64,000 nucleotides of DNA from Sulfitobacter litoralis. GTDB taxonomy: Bacteria > Pseudomonadota > Alphaproteobacteria > Rhodobacterales > Rhodobacteraceae. The translations under genes and the position numbers were made by a program. Below, in pieces: positions 7,703 through 17,198 of the stretch. Every line of letters starts with the position of its first letter. Position 1 is the stretch's first letter. The notes under the pieces are model-generated. The model was not told the DNA's origin and made no database searches. It worked only from the letters and a program-made list of their open reading frames with translations. The stretch covers positions 1-64,000 of the forward strand of contig NZ_FNJD01000006.1 in assembly GCF_900103185.1 (NCBI RefSeq), written 5' to 3'.

Positions 7703-8509
7703 ATGGCAAATGACTTTATGGCAGGCAAACGTGGACTTATCATGGGCCTTGCCAATGACAAGTCGATTGCCTGGGGAATCGCACGCACTCTTGCTGACGC
7801 AGGTGCAGAGCTGGCGTTTTCCTATCAGGGCGAAGCGCTGAAAAAGCGTGTTGGCCCGCTGGCAGCACAGTTGGGTAGCGACCTGGTTCTGCCCTGTGAC
7901 GTTGGGTCGGAAGAGTCGATCGATGCGCTGTTCACTTCTCTTGGCGAACGCTGGGACGGGATCGACTTTATCGTGCACGCGATCGGGTTCTCGGACAAAA
8001 ACGAATTGCGCGGGCGCTATGTGGATACCAGCCGCGCCAACTTTGCAATGTCGATGGACATCTCGGTCTATTCCTTCACCGCTGTGATGCAGCGCGCGGA
8101 AAAGATGATGAAGCCGGGCGGCAGTGCCGTGACCCTCACCTATTACGGTGCGGAAAAAGTGATGCCGCATTATAACGTGATGGGCGTCGCCAAGGCTGCA
8201 CTAGAAGCTTCGGTGAAATATTTGGCCGAAGATCTGGGCAAAGACGGCATCCGCGTCAACGCGATCAGCGCCGGCCCGATCAAGACTTTGGCCGCCTCGG
8301 GCATCGGCGACTTCCGCTATATCATGAAGTGGAACGAATATAATTCGCCGCTGCGCCGCAATGTCACCATTGACGATGTGGGCAAATCGGCGCTGTTCCT
8401 GCTCAGCGATCTTGGGTCTGGCACCACGGGCGAGAACTTGCATGTGGACGCGGGCTATCATGTTGTCGGCATGAAAGCCGTCGACGCCCCAGACATGACA
8501 AAGGAATAA
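7703..8509 (+). CDS. fabI: Enoyl-[acyl-carrier-protein] reductase (NADH), FabI type
   Basis: The product (268 residues) performs the last reduction of each fatty-acid elongation round and is the target of triclosan-type inhibitors. It is an SDR-fold enzyme of the FabI subgroup: the N-terminal nucleotide site reads [13 protein letters not shown], and the catalytic pair of the Y-x6-K type is Y157/K164 in YNVMGVAK, with a further tyrosine ten residues before. [13 protein letters not shown] is the substrate-loop motif. A good Shine-Dalgarno (AAGGA) precedes the ATG. It is followed after 4 bases by gpt, so the two are probably cotranscribed. Confidence 0.97.
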   Translation: MANDFMAGKRGLIMGLANDKSIAWGIARTLADAGAELAFSYQGEALKKRVGPLAAQLGSDLVLPCDVGSEESIDALFTSLGERWDGIDFIVHAIGFSDKNELRGRYVDTSRANFAMSMDISVYSFTAVMQRAEKMMKPGGSAVTLTYYGAEKVMPHYNVMGVAKAALEASVKYLAEDLGKDGIRVNAISAGPIKTLAASGIGDFRYIMKWNEYNSPLRRNVTIDDVGKSALFLLSDLGSGTTGENLHVDAGYHVVGMKAVDAPDMTKE

Positions 8510-8513
8510 CGAC

Positions 8514-9026
8514 ATGAGCAAGGATGCCTCGCGTCTGCCCCACGAAAAAGGGTTTCACATCAGCTGGGACCAGATTCACCGTGACAGCCGGGCGCTGGCG
8601 TGGCGATTGGACGGTATGGGCCCTGACGACGGCGGCTGGCGGGCTGTGGTCGCCATCACCCGTGGTGGTATGGCCCCCGCAATGATCGCCGCGCGCGAGC
8701 TGGACATTCGCACTGTCGATACGATTTCGATCAAGTCCTACGACCATCAGGATCAATCAGATGCGGTCGTGCTTAAAGCCCCTGATGCAGAGCTGATGGG
8801 CGATGGAACGGGCATCCTGATCATCGACGATCTAGTGGATTCAGGCAAAACCCTCGAGGTCGTCCGCAGACTTTATCCCAATGCACATCTGGCGACGGTC
8901 TATGCCAAGCCCAAAGGACGCCCGCAGGTGGATACGTTCATCACCGAGGTCAGCCAGGACACGTGGATTTTCTTTCCTTGGGACATGGCCTTGCAATACG
9001 TCGAACCCTACCGCGGCAAGGACTGA
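8514..9026 (+). CDS. gpt: Xanthine (guanine) phosphoribosyltransferase
   Basis: The product (170 residues) salvages xanthine and guanine by joining them to PRPP. The PRPP-binding loop is [14 protein letters not shown] (about residues 103-116), and the segment [20 protein letters not shown] is the usual second contact region of the Gpt group. Length matches the family. It follows fabI by 4 bases. The C-terminal [11 protein letters not shown] block is the base-binding region with the tryptophan and phenylalanine expected in XPRT enzymes. Confidence 0.93.
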   Translation: MSKDASRLPHEKGFHISWDQIHRDSRALAWRLDGMGPDDGGWRAVVAITRGGMAPAMIAARELDIRTVDTISIKSYDHQDQSDAVVLKAPDAELMGDGTGILIIDDLVDSGKTLEVVRRLYPNAHLATVYAKPKGRPQVDTFITEVSQDTWIFFPWDMALQYVEPYRGKD

Positions 9027-9161
9027 ACGCGCGCCCGAAAATACATGCCTTCGGCGAGGATTTAGGACCATTTGGAAGCAGCGGCTACGCGCCGCGTCAG
9101 ACTTTGCGCTGGTCTGCTCGCCGGATCCCCCCTCCCTCGCCCAGCCTGGAGCACCTTTGAC

Positions 9162-10328
9162 ATGATCCCGCGTACCGCTGCGACTTTCTCTCCCCCGGTG
9201 ATGGAGGCGCGCCGGTGGTTGTCGGGCGTCCATTTTGACGCTGACCGGCCCTTGATCAACGTCAGTCAGGCTGCCCCTGTCGACCCGCCCCCGCAGGCAA
9301 TGCGTCAGGCGATGGCGGATGTCGCGCTGAATAATGACGACGCGCATCTTTATGGCCCTGTGCTGGGCCTGCCCGAATTACGCGACGAGCTGGCCGCTCA
9401 GGTCAGCGCTCATTACGCCGGTGCCGTGGAACCTGCGCAGGCGGCAATTACATCAGGCTGCAATCAGGCATTTGCCGCTGCGATTGCCACGCTTTGTGCC
9501 GAGGGCGACGAGGTGATCCTGCCGGTGCCGTGGTACTTTAACCATAAGATGTGGCTGGATATGTCAGGCGTGGCAGCCGTGCCGCTGGCTGTGGGCGACG
9601 CGCTTTTACCGGATCCCGATCACGCAGCTTCGCTCATTACCGACCGCACCCGCGCCATTGCCTTGGTGACGCCAAATAACCCCGGCGGCGTCGAATATCC
9701 CGAAGAGCTGGTGCAGGCGTTCTTCGACCTGGCCCGCGCCCGCGGCATCGCGCTGATCGTCGATGAAACCTATCGTGATTTCGACAGCCGTTCAGGCCCG
9801 CCGCACCGTCTGTTTCAAGACCCCGACTGGCATGACACGCTGATCCACCTCTATTCCTTTTCCAAAGCGTACCGTCTGACGGGGCACCGCGTGGGTGCGA
9901 TTGTCGCATCTGAGGACCGGCTGACCGAAGTCGAGAAGTTCCTTGATACGGTTGCAATTTGCCCCGGGCAGATCGGACAGCATGCCGCCCTTTGGGGCAT
10001 GCAGAACCTTGACAGCTGGCTTGCCGGCGAGCGGCGCGAAATCCTTGCGCGGCGTCAGGCGATTGCGGACAACATGCACCAGTTGGACGCCAAAGGCTGG
10101 AAGCTCTTGGGGCTTGGCGGCTATTTTGCCTATATGTCCCATCCGTTTGAGGAAAGCTCTGCTTTGCTGGCCCCGAGGCTGGTACGGGATGCGGCGGTTC
10201 TGACCTTGCCCGGCACGATGTTCCACCCGACAGAGGACCCCACCGGCGCACGTCATTTGCGGATCGCCTTTGCCAATCTGGATGTCGCAGGGATCGACGT
10301 GCTGTTTGACCGCCTGACACAGGTTTAA
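9162..10328 (+). CDS. PLP-dependent aminotransferase, class I/II
   Basis: The 388-residue product is a fold-type I aminotransferase. Visible motifs: the PLP phosphate region TSGCNQAFAAAIATL, the cofactor-contacting VTPNNPGG, the aspartate in IVDETYRDF that pairs with the pyridine nitrogen, and the Schiff-base lysine in YSFSKAYRLTGHRVGAIV. The start at 9162 has GGAG upstream, while a 30-codon in-frame extension shows no family similarity. The substrate cannot be read from the sequence; the family includes aspartate, aromatic and methionine-cycle enzymes. It lies 135 bases after gpt. Confidence 0.9.
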   Translation: MIPRTAATFSPPVMEARRWLSGVHFDADRPLINVSQAAPVDPPPQAMRQAMADVALNNDDAHLYGPVLGLPELRDELAAQVSAHYAGAVEPAQAAITSGCNQAFAAAIATLCAEGDEVILPVPWYFNHKMWLDMSGVAAVPLAVGDALLPDPDHAASLITDRTRAIALVTPNNPGGVEYPEELVQAFFDLARARGIALIVDETYRDFDSRSGPPHRLFQDPDWHDTLIHLYSFSKAYRLTGHRVGAIVASEDRLTEVEKFLDTVAICPGQIGQHAALWGMQNLDSWLAGERREILARRQAIADNMHQLDAKGWKLLGLGGYFAYMSHPFEESSALLAPRLVRDAAVLTLPGTMFHPTEDPTGARHLRIAFANLDVAGIDVLFDRLTQV

Positions 10329-10395
10329 CGGGCCTCTTGCCCCCCTGCCACGCACCGCATAGACAGGGCAAAATGTGCGTTTAAGGGATGAGACC

Positions 10396-12240
10396 ATGAA
10401 AGCCAAAGGCAACAGCTTTACGAAAACCGCAGTATGGGGGCTCATGGGTCTTTTGATCCTGGGTCTGGGCGGTTTTGGGGCGGTCAATCTGAACGGCAGC
10501 GCACGCACCGTTGGCGAAGTGGGCGACAAATCGATCTCCGTCGATAATTATGCCCGCGAGCTGCAACAACAGATCCGCGCCATCGAAAGCCAGTCCGGCG
10601 AGCAGCTTAGCTTCCAAGAGGCGCAGGCCATCGGTCTGGACCGCGCCGTGCTGCAACGTCTGGTGCGTCTGCGCGCGCTGGACAATGAGGCCGACGAGAT
10701 GGGGCTGTCGATCGGTGACACAAACCTGCGCGAACGTGTTGTGGAAATTCCCTCTTTCCAAGGTGTTGACGGGAATTTTGACCGCGAGGGCTATCGTTTC
10801 GCGCTGCAACAGGCCGGTCTGAACGAAAACGAATTCGAACAATCGCTGCGCGAAGAAGCGGGCCGGACGCTGTTGCAACAGGCAATCACCGGCGGTGTTT
10901 CCATGCCCGAAGCCTATGCGAACACGTTGGTGTCCTATGTGGGCGAGCAGCGCAGTTTTACATGGGCCAAGCTGACCCAAGACGATCTTGATGCGCCCCT
11001 GCCCGACGCGACTGACGCCCAGCTACGAGCCTTTTATGACGACAATGCCGATCGTTTCATGCTTCCCGCCAGCAAGACAATCACCTACATCACGATGGGT
11101 CCGCAGGATCTTTTGGACGAGGTAGAGCTGACCGACGAAGAGCTGCAGGCAGCCTATGACGACCGCGCCGACGAGTACATCCAGCCAGAACGCCGTCTGA
11201 TCGAACGTCTGGTCTTTCGTGATCAGGAAGCTGCCGATCAGGCCGCCGCCGCACTAGAGGTCGACGGCACCACCTTCGAGGCGCTTGTGGCCGACCGTGG
11301 TTTGTCCCTGTCAGATGTAGATCTGGGGGACCTGAGCCAGCAGCAGCTTGGCGCGGCGGGCGACGCGGTGTTCAATGCTGAGGTCGGCGATATTGTTGGC
11401 CCCCTACCCAGCAACCTCGGGCCTGCTTTGTTCCGTGTGAACGGCGTGCTGCCGTCGCTAAACACCACCTTCGAAGAGGCGCGCCCGACGCTGGTACAAG
11501 ACCTGGCCGCCGACCGCGCTGCACGTCTGGTCGAGGTCCGCGCCCGTGATCTGGACGATCAACTGGCCGGTGGTGCCACGCTCGAACAGATCGCAGAAGA
11601 CAGCAAAATGACCCTCAGCACCATCGAATGGACGCAGGACAGCAGCGAAAGCATCGCCGCCTATGCCGGTTTCCGCGAAGCTGCGACGCGCCTGACCGAG
11701 AACGATTTTCCACAGATCGAACAGCTGGATGACGGCAGCGTCTTTGCCATGCGTCTGGACGGCACGAAAGAAGAACGCCCCAACCCATTCGACGCCGCGC
11801 GCGCCGATGTGGCAGCGGCATGGCGAAACGAACAGTTGATCGACGCCCTGCGTGCCAAGGCAGAAACCCTGCAGGCAGAGCTTGCTGATGGGGGCGATTT
11901 CGCGGAGCTGGGGCTTGAGCCCAAGACCGGGTCTGACCAATCTCGTGACGCGGTTGTCAGCGCTGCCCCCCAAGGATTCATTGCCGCTGTGTTTGATGCA
12001 GCACCCGGTGATGTGAAGCTGCTTGAAGGCACCGACGAGGTCGCACTTGTGCGCCTTGATCGCATAAAAGATGCAGCCGAGGATGACCGGATGACACAGG
12101 TCAAAACCCAGATTGCCGCGCAGCTGGATGATCAGCTTTCTCAGGCGCTGTTTGCTGCGTTTTCCGACGATGTGATCCGCCGCACGGCACCGCGCGTCGA
12201 CCAGCAGGCGATTGACGCCGTTCACGTGAACTTCCCCTAA
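10396..12240 (+). CDS. Membrane-anchored peptidyl-prolyl isomerase, PpiD/SurA-like foldase
   Basis: The product (614 residues) has one N-terminal membrane helix (VWGLMGLLILGLGGFGAVNL, about residues 11-30) and a large periplasmic part. A SurA-N-like chaperone region follows (about residues 40-200), then a parvulin-type rotamase region around residues 230-370, which is poorly conserved. This matches the PpiD family, which helps fold exported proteins at the Sec exit. The start at 10396 follows AAGGGATGAGACC; an upstream in-frame ATG adds 7 residues without support. trpE begins 12 bases later, so the two may be cotranscribed even though their functions differ. Confidence 0.88.
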   Translation: MKAKGNSFTKTAVWGLMGLLILGLGGFGAVNLNGSARTVGEVGDKSISVDNYARELQQQIRAIESQSGEQLSFQEAQAIGLDRAVLQRLVRLRALDNEADEMGLSIGDTNLRERVVEIPSFQGVDGNFDREGYRFALQQAGLNENEFEQSLREEAGRTLLQQAITGGVSMPEAYANTLVSYVGEQRSFTWAKLTQDDLDAPLPDATDAQLRAFYDDNADRFMLPASKTITYITMGPQDLLDEVELTDEELQAAYDDRADEYIQPERRLIERLVFRDQEAADQAAAALEVDGTTFEALVADRGLSLSDVDLGDLSQQQLGAAGDAVFNAEVGDIVGPLPSNLGPALFRVNGVLPSLNTTFEEARPTLVQDLAADRAARLVEVRARDLDDQLAGGATLEQIAEDSKMTLSTIEWTQDSSESIAAYAGFREAATRLTENDFPQIEQLDDGSVFAMRLDGTKEERPNPFDAARADVAAAWRNEQLIDALRAKAETLQAELADGGDFAELGLEPKTGSDQSRDAVVSAAPQGFIAAVFDAAPGDVKLLEGTDEVALVRLDRIKDAAEDDRMTQVKTQIAAQLDDQLSQALFAAFSDDVIRRTAPRVDQQAIDAVHVNFP

Positions 12241-12252
12241 GGTAGGTCTCCC

Positions 12253-13764
12253 ATGTCGTTGACACCCGATTATGACAGCTTTGCCGCCGGCTATGTGGCG
12301 GGCAACAACCAGATCGTTTACACCCGCCTGGCAGCCGATTTGGACACGCCAGTCTCGTTGATGCTGAAACTCACCGGTGCCGCGCAGAACGCTTTCGTAT
12401 TGGAATCGGTGACCGGCGGCGAAGTGCGTGGGCGCTATTCCATCATCGGCATGAAGCCGGACCTGATCTGGCGCTGTCAGGGCACCACGTCGGCGATCAA
12501 CCGTGCGGCACGCTATGACGTTGATGCCTTCGACGACGTCGAGGGGGACCCGCTTGATACATTGCGTGCGGTGATCGCGGAATCGAAGATCGACCTGCCC
12601 AATGACCTGCCCCAAGCCGCCGCAGGGCTGTTCGGCTATCTGGGCTATGACATGATCCGGCTGGTGGAACATCTGCCGAATGTGAACCCCGACCCCTTGG
12701 GGCTGCCCGATGCAATGATGGTGCGCCCTTCGGTGATTGCGGTGCTGGACGGGGTCAAGGGCGAGGTCACCATCGTCTCCCCCGCTTGGGTGTCGGACGG
12801 ACAATCGGCCAAGGCCGCCTATGCCCAAGCCGCCGAGCGTGTGATGGATGCGGTGCGCGATCTGGAACGGTCGATGCCCGGCACCAGCCGTGATCTGGGG
12901 GACGCCCATGAGGAATCCGCCCCTGTCAGCAACTTCACCCGCGAAGGCTATAAATCCGCCGTTGAAAAAGCCCGCGACTATATCGTAGCGGGCGACATCT
13001 TTCAGGTGGTGCCGTCGCAACGGTGGGCGCAAGGGTTCTCGCAGCCGCCGTTCGCGCTCTATCGCAGTTTACGCCGGACCAATCCGTCGCCCTTCATGTT
13101 CTATTTCAATTTCGGTGACTTTCACGTCGTCGGGGCCTCGCCCGAAATCCTCGTACGAGTGTTCGGTGACGAGATCACGATCCGTCCCGTCGCGGGCACC
13201 CGCCGTCGTGGTGCTACGCCAGAGGAAGACCGCGCCCTCGAGGCCGACTTGCTGGCCGACGAGAAAGAGCTGGCTGAACATCTGATGCTGCTGGATCTCG
13301 GCCGCAATGACGTGGGCCGTGTTGCCAAGATCGGCACGGTGCGTCCGACCGAGGAGTTCATCGTCGAGCGCTACAGCCATGTGATGCACATCGTGTCCAA
13401 CGTTGTGGGCGAGCTTCGCGAGGATCGTGATGCGCTGGATGCGTTCTTTGCGGGGATGCCCGCAGGCACCGTTTCGGGCGCACCGAAGGTTCGCGCGATG
13501 GAGATCATCGACGAGCTGGAGCCCGAGAAACGCGGGCTGTACGGCGGCGGTGTCGGCTATTTTAGCGCGGGCGGCGACATGGACATGTGCATCGCGCTGC
13601 GCACTGCCGTCATCAAGGACAAAACCCTGTATATTCAAGCCGGTGGTGGTGTTGTTTATGACAGCGACGCAGAGGCGGAGTATATGGAGACGGTGCATAA
13701 ATCCGACGCTATCCGCCGCGCGGCGGCCGACGCGGCGCGGTTTGCAGGTCAAGGGAACAGCTGA
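12253..13764 (+). CDS. trpE: Anthranilate synthase component I
   Basis: The product (503 residues) makes anthranilate from chorismate with the TrpG glutaminase, the first step of tryptophan synthesis. The C-terminal chorismate-binding half is clear: PSPFMFYFNFGDFHVVGASP, VRPVAGTRRRG-type segment (IRPVAGTRRRGATPEEDRAL), DLGRNDVGRV, and FAGMPAGTVSGAPKVRAME. Near the N-terminus LESVTGGEVRGRYSIIG contains the usual tryptophan feedback region (LESV replaces LLES). It is 3.4 kb from trpG, with two unrelated genes between. No leader peptide or attenuator is visible in the 12-base gap upstream. Confidence 0.97.
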   Translation: MSLTPDYDSFAAGYVAGNNQIVYTRLAADLDTPVSLMLKLTGAAQNAFVLESVTGGEVRGRYSIIGMKPDLIWRCQGTTSAINRAARYDVDAFDDVEGDPLDTLRAVIAESKIDLPNDLPQAAAGLFGYLGYDMIRLVEHLPNVNPDPLGLPDAMMVRPSVIAVLDGVKGEVTIVSPAWVSDGQSAKAAYAQAAERVMDAVRDLERSMPGTSRDLGDAHEESAPVSNFTREGYKSAVEKARDYIVAGDIFQVVPSQRWAQGFSQPPFALYRSLRRTNPSPFMFYFNFGDFHVVGASPEILVRVFGDEITIRPVAGTRRRGATPEEDRALEADLLADEKELAEHLMLLDLGRNDVGRVAKIGTVRPTEEFIVERYSHVMHIVSNVVGELREDRDALDAFFAGMPAGTVSGAPKVRAMEIIDELEPEKRGLYGGGVGYFSAGGDMDMCIALRTAVIKDKTLYIQAGGGVVYDSDAEAEYMETVHKSDAIRRAAADAARFAGQGNS

Positions 13765-13766
13765 GG

Positions 13767-14807
13767 ATGCCGACGCAAGCCCCGTTCGAGATTTCGGGTC
13801 AACAAGTGGCACCCGGCTCTCGGGCACAGATCGACTTGCCGATCTCGATCCTGCCGGACCACACGCCTGTCGGTCTTTCACTTGAAGTGATCCACGGCAA
13901 ACGCCCCGGCCCTACCATGTTTGTCAGCGCCGCTGTTCACGGGGACGAGCTGATCGGGGTCGAGATCGTGCGCCGTCTGCTGCGTGCGCCGCAGTTGAAA
14001 TCTTTGCGGGGCACGCTGCTGGTGATCCCGGTGGTAAACTCCTTTGGCTTTTTGAACCGGTCGCGGTATCTGCCGGACCGTCGCGATCTGAACCGCTGTT
14101 TTCCGGGGCATCCCTCGGGGTCATTGGGATCGCGGCTGGCGCATATCTTTTTGAATGATGTGGTGCTGCGCTGTGATTTCGGGATCGATCTACACTCTGC
14201 CGCGATCCATCGCACCAACCTGCCGCAGGTGCGTATTTCTCCATCAGACGCCGTCACGCGGCGCATGGCCGCCAGCTTTGCTGCGCCGGTGGTGCTGACC
14301 TCGCCCCTGCGCGACGGATCGCTGCGCGCGGTCGCTGCCGCCAAGGGCACGCCCGTGCTGCTGTACGAGGCGGGCGAAGGGCTGCGGTTTGACGAGATGG
14401 CTGTGCGGGCGGGCGTTGCGGGCATTCTGCGGGTAATGCATGTCGAAGACATGCTGCCGGCCAAGGGCATCGCCCCCTCGCGCCGCCAATCCCATGTTTG
14501 CTCCAGCTCTACCTGGCTGCGCGCGCCGGTCGGTGGGCTGCTGCGTACCTTTAGGGCCGAGGGGGAAACCGTTAAAGAAGGCGACGCTTTAGCAACCGTC
14601 TCTGATCCGTTTGGCAAGACTGAAGAAGACATTACCGCCCCCCATGACGGCATCCTGATCGGCCGCGCGATCCTGCCCGTGGTGAACGAGGGCGACGCGG
14701 TCTTCCACTTGGCAAAACTGTTGCCCAAGGCCGTCGCAGATACGGTCGAGGATATGATTACGCAGCTCGAAAGCGACCCGCTGTTCGACGAAGACGAGAT
14801 TATCTAG
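13767..14807 (+). CDS. Succinylglutamate desuccinylase/aspartoacylase-family zinc hydrolase
   Basis: The 346-residue product belongs to the M14-like AstE/ASPA group. Zinc-ligand motifs are present: AAVHGDELIGVEIVRRL (H and E), DLNRCFPGHPSGSLGSRLA and DLHSAAIHRTNLPQ (H). The glutamate expected as catalytic base lies in LLYEAGEGLRFDE. The C-terminal third (from about residue 245) resembles a biotinyl/lipoyl-like hybrid motif domain. It starts 2 bases after the trpE stop with AGG overlapping, so translation is probably coupled. The acyl-amino-acid substrate is unknown; the place beside trpE does not by itself reveal it. Confidence 0.85.
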   Translation: MPTQAPFEISGQQVAPGSRAQIDLPISILPDHTPVGLSLEVIHGKRPGPTMFVSAAVHGDELIGVEIVRRLLRAPQLKSLRGTLLVIPVVNSFGFLNRSRYLPDRRDLNRCFPGHPSGSLGSRLAHIFLNDVVLRCDFGIDLHSAAIHRTNLPQVRISPSDAVTRRMAASFAAPVVLTSPLRDGSLRAVAAAKGTPVLLYEAGEGLRFDEMAVRAGVAGILRVMHVEDMLPAKGIAPSRRQSHVCSSSTWLRAPVGGLLRTFRAEGETVKEGDALATVSDPFGKTEEDITAPHDGILIGRAILPVVNEGDAVFHLAKLLPKAVADTVEDMITQLESDPLFDEDEII

Positions 14808-14872
14808 GCTCGCCACATCCGGCCACGTCGAAGCTCACGCAGCGCGCAGGTTTCGACGGTTTTATCAGCAGA

Positions 14873-16456
14873 TCATTCAGGCGTGGCGTTTTTCAGCACG
14901 GCCGAGACAGGGGCGAGTGCCACTTGGCTTGCACGGTCCTGCAATCCCCAGACCAACAACGCCGAGATCGTCTCGGGCCGCATCCGCCCCATCATGATCA
15001 CCGACCCTTCGATGCCCGCCTTGAATGCGGCCTGATCCAGAAAGCGCCGGATCACGGTGGACGTCTGGCCCTTGCTGTCAAAGTCGCGGAACACTGGTGC
15101 TGCCGGCACCCCCTCTTTGACGGCCAGTTTCGGCATGGTGTTCAACCCTTTATCCTGGGTCACCAGCCCATAGCCGCCCTGCCCGAGGATCGCCGTCACC
15201 TGATCGGCCGTGGCCCGGTCGGGCTGCAGGCCGGCACCCAACCCTTCAAGCACACCGATCACCTCTGGCAATCGCGAAAAAGCCACCGCCAGCGTGGTTT
15301 CGGCATCGCTGGGCTGCGCGCCTTGGGGCAGGTCGACCATCGCCAGCACCTCGAAGCCTTCGTCGCGGTAGATCTTCATCCGTTCTGCCGCGTCCGGTAG
15401 GCTGACATCAACCGCAAAGCTTAGAGGGTAAGGAAAGCTGCGCAACGCAGCGATGCCGACCTCTCCGCCTTGAAGATCGCTGCCGACATCCATCAAGAGC
15501 ACGCTCATCAGGGGTTTGTCGTCAGGGTTGGCAAAAGGCTGACCGAAACGGGTGATCGCCGGGCCTTGACCCGCGGCCTGGACCTGCGGCGCGACCTGTT
15601 CACCTGACTGCGCGGTTGGCAAGCGGTTGATCGTGACGCCTGTATCGCGTTCCGATGTAATTGCCGCTGGCGTTCCAATCGTCGGGCGCCCGTCCGTGCG
15701 TTGGTCAGGCGCACCAAAAACGACATCAGCCGGTGCTTCCGTTGGCTGCGCGTCTGGGGCACTTGGCGCGGTGGCAATGTCGGTATCCGGCGTGGGTGTC
15801 GCGGGGGCCGCAATGTCTGCATCGGCCTCGATGCGCGGTGCCGTCTGGGTTTCAATCGCGAGCGTATCCGGTGCAGTGGGCTCCATCGGCGCAAGCGCCA
15901 TCGGATTCGGCAGGATCGGATCATCAAGCGCAATGTCCGGTGTGGCGGCGTCAGGTGCAGTGACGGGCGCGGCTGCATCGATATCCAGCGCGACCAACGG
16001 TGCAGGTGCGGGTGCAGGTTCAGGCGCTTGTTCTACCTCGGTTTCTGCCATCTTACCCGATTCTGCATCTGGCGCAGCATCGGGGGTGTTCTCTGCTTGA
16101 AGTTCCTCGGCAACGGCAGCCTCGCTCTCGAGCACCACAACGTCCGGTTCATCCGCCTCGGGCACCGCTTCACTCTGCGGTTCGGGCATGGGGTCTGCGA
16201 CAGGATCAGGCTCTGTCACGATCACAACATTGTCAGTGCTTTCGGCCAAATCCTCGGACGGTGCAACGATCTGTGACCGAGGTAATTGCGTCGTCTCAGG
16301 GGCTTGGGGCACAATATCAAGATCACTCTCGTCGCTTGGCGTAGGTGCGTTTGACAACGGCGCTGGCCCGATAGGCACCATAAACGAAGCAACCCCAGCC
16401 ACGCCAACACTGAACACCGCACCAATAAGGATACCGCCAATAAACCCGCGTGACAT
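14873..16456 (-). CDS. Divergent polysaccharide deacetylase (YibQ-like), probably inactive
   Basis: The 527-residue product has a membrane anchor near the N-terminus (about residues 5-28), then about 250 residues of low-complexity Pro/Ala/Glu/Asp-rich sequence, then a C-terminal domain (about 310-520) with the outline of the divergent polysaccharide deacetylase family (DUF610/YibQ): alternating strands such as PLMSVLLMDVG, FPYPLSFAVDV and FEVLAMVDLPQG. The family's catalytic positions appear lost: the paired aspartates become MDVG, the NHMGS block becomes GLGAGLQPDRAT, and the closing GHP becomes GRM. It may therefore bind but not cut glycans. It is divergent from trpG. The acidic linker suggests it spans the periplasm. 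Confidence 0.75.
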   Translation of the reverse strand: MSRGFIGGILIGAVFSVGVAGVASFMVPIGPAPLSNAPTPSDESDLDIVPQAPETTQLPRSQIVAPSEDLAESTDNVVIVTEPDPVADPMPEPQSEAVPEADEPDVVVLESEAAVAEELQAENTPDAAPDAESGKMAETEVEQAPEPAPAPAPLVALDIDAAAPVTAPDAATPDIALDDPILPNPMALAPMEPTAPDTLAIETQTAPRIEADADIAAPATPTPDTDIATAPSAPDAQPTEAPADVVFGAPDQRTDGRPTIGTPAAITSERDTGVTINRLPTAQSGEQVAPQVQAAGQGPAITRFGQPFANPDDKPLMSVLLMDVGSDLQGGEVGIAALRSFPYPLSFAVDVSLPDAAERMKIYRDEGFEVLAMVDLPQGAQPSDAETTLAVAFSRLPEVIGVLEGLGAGLQPDRATADQVTAILGQGGYGLVTQDKGLNTMPKLAVKEGVPAAPVFRDFDSKGQTSTVIRRFLDQAAFKAGIEGSVIMMGRMRPETISALLVWGLQDRASQVALAPVSAVLKNATPE

Positions 16457-16616
16457 ATTATGATCGCTCCTGTTTTTGTTCCGGTTCGCGCGGCTCTGCC
16501 GACCTGCTGCCCTTGACGATGGGTCTTAACCCTGAACATGTATTAGTGGACATTATACCGTGTTTTTGCGCGGTTCCTCTAGCCCTAAACCCTGCCCCAA
16601 TACAAAGAATTACCGT

Positions 16617-17198
16617 ATGCTGCTCTTGATCGATAACTACGATAGCTTCACCTACAACCTGGTACACTATCTGGGTGATCTCGGGGCCGAAGTTGAAATC
16701 CGCCGCAACGATCAAATCGACGTGCAGGCCGCGATGGCGATGAACCCGTCGGGGATCATCCTGTCACCCGGTCCGTGCGACCCTGATCAGGCGGGCATCT
16801 GTTTGGCGCTGACCGCTGCAGCTGCCGAAACAAGCACGCCGCTGTTGGGCGTGTGCCTTGGGCATCAAACGCTTGGTCAGGCTTTTGGTGGCAAGGTCGT
16901 GCGCGCGGGCGAGATCGTGCACGGCAAAATGGGCATGATGCACCACAAGGGTCAGGGCGTTTTTGCGGGGCTGCCGTCGCCCTTTGCCGCGACACGCTAT
17001 CATTCGCTGATCGTCGAGCGCGCCACCCTGCCCGACTGCCTTGAGGTCACCGCAGAGCTTGAAGATGGCACGATCATGGGGCTGCAGCACCGCGATCTGC
17101 CCCTGCATGGCGTGCAGTTCCACCCTGAATCGATCCGGTCGGATCACGGGCACCAGATGCTGCAAAACTTCCTGAACAACGTAAAGGTGCCCGCATGA
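16617..17198 (+). CDS. trpG: Anthranilate synthase component II (glutamine amidotransferase)
   Basis: The product (193 residues) supplies ammonia from glutamine to TrpE. It is a class I glutaminase: nucleophile C80 in [15 protein letters not shown], oxyanion region [13 protein letters not shown], and the His/Glu pair in GVQFHPESI. The start [14 protein letters not shown] at 16617 is the family start; an in-frame extension upstream is not supported. It overlaps trpD by 4 bases (ATGA) and heads the run trpG-trpD-ung-trpC-moaC-moeA. The 160-base gap to the divergent upstream gene should hold its promoter, but no clear boxes or leader peptide were found. Confidence 0.97.
   Translation: MLLLIDNYDSFTYNLVHYLGDLGAEVEIRRNDQIDVQAAMAMNPSGIILSPGPCDPDQAGICLALTAAAAETSTPLLGVCLGHQTLGQAFGGKVVRAGEIVHGKMGMMHHKGQGVFAGLPSPFAATRYHSLIVERATLPDCLEVTAELEDGTIMGLQHRDLPLHGVQFHPESIRSDHGHQMLQNFLNNVKVPA

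Noticed and set aside
12241..12252. Tryptophan leader peptide/attenuator before trpE
   Set aside because: Only 12 bases separate it from the previous gene, and no Trp-rich short frame was seen; the trpG upstream gap also lacks one.
11458..13032. 524-codon minus-strand frame across the ppiD-trpE junction
   Set aside because: It is antisense to two well-supported genes and has no domain, start signal or expected neighbours.
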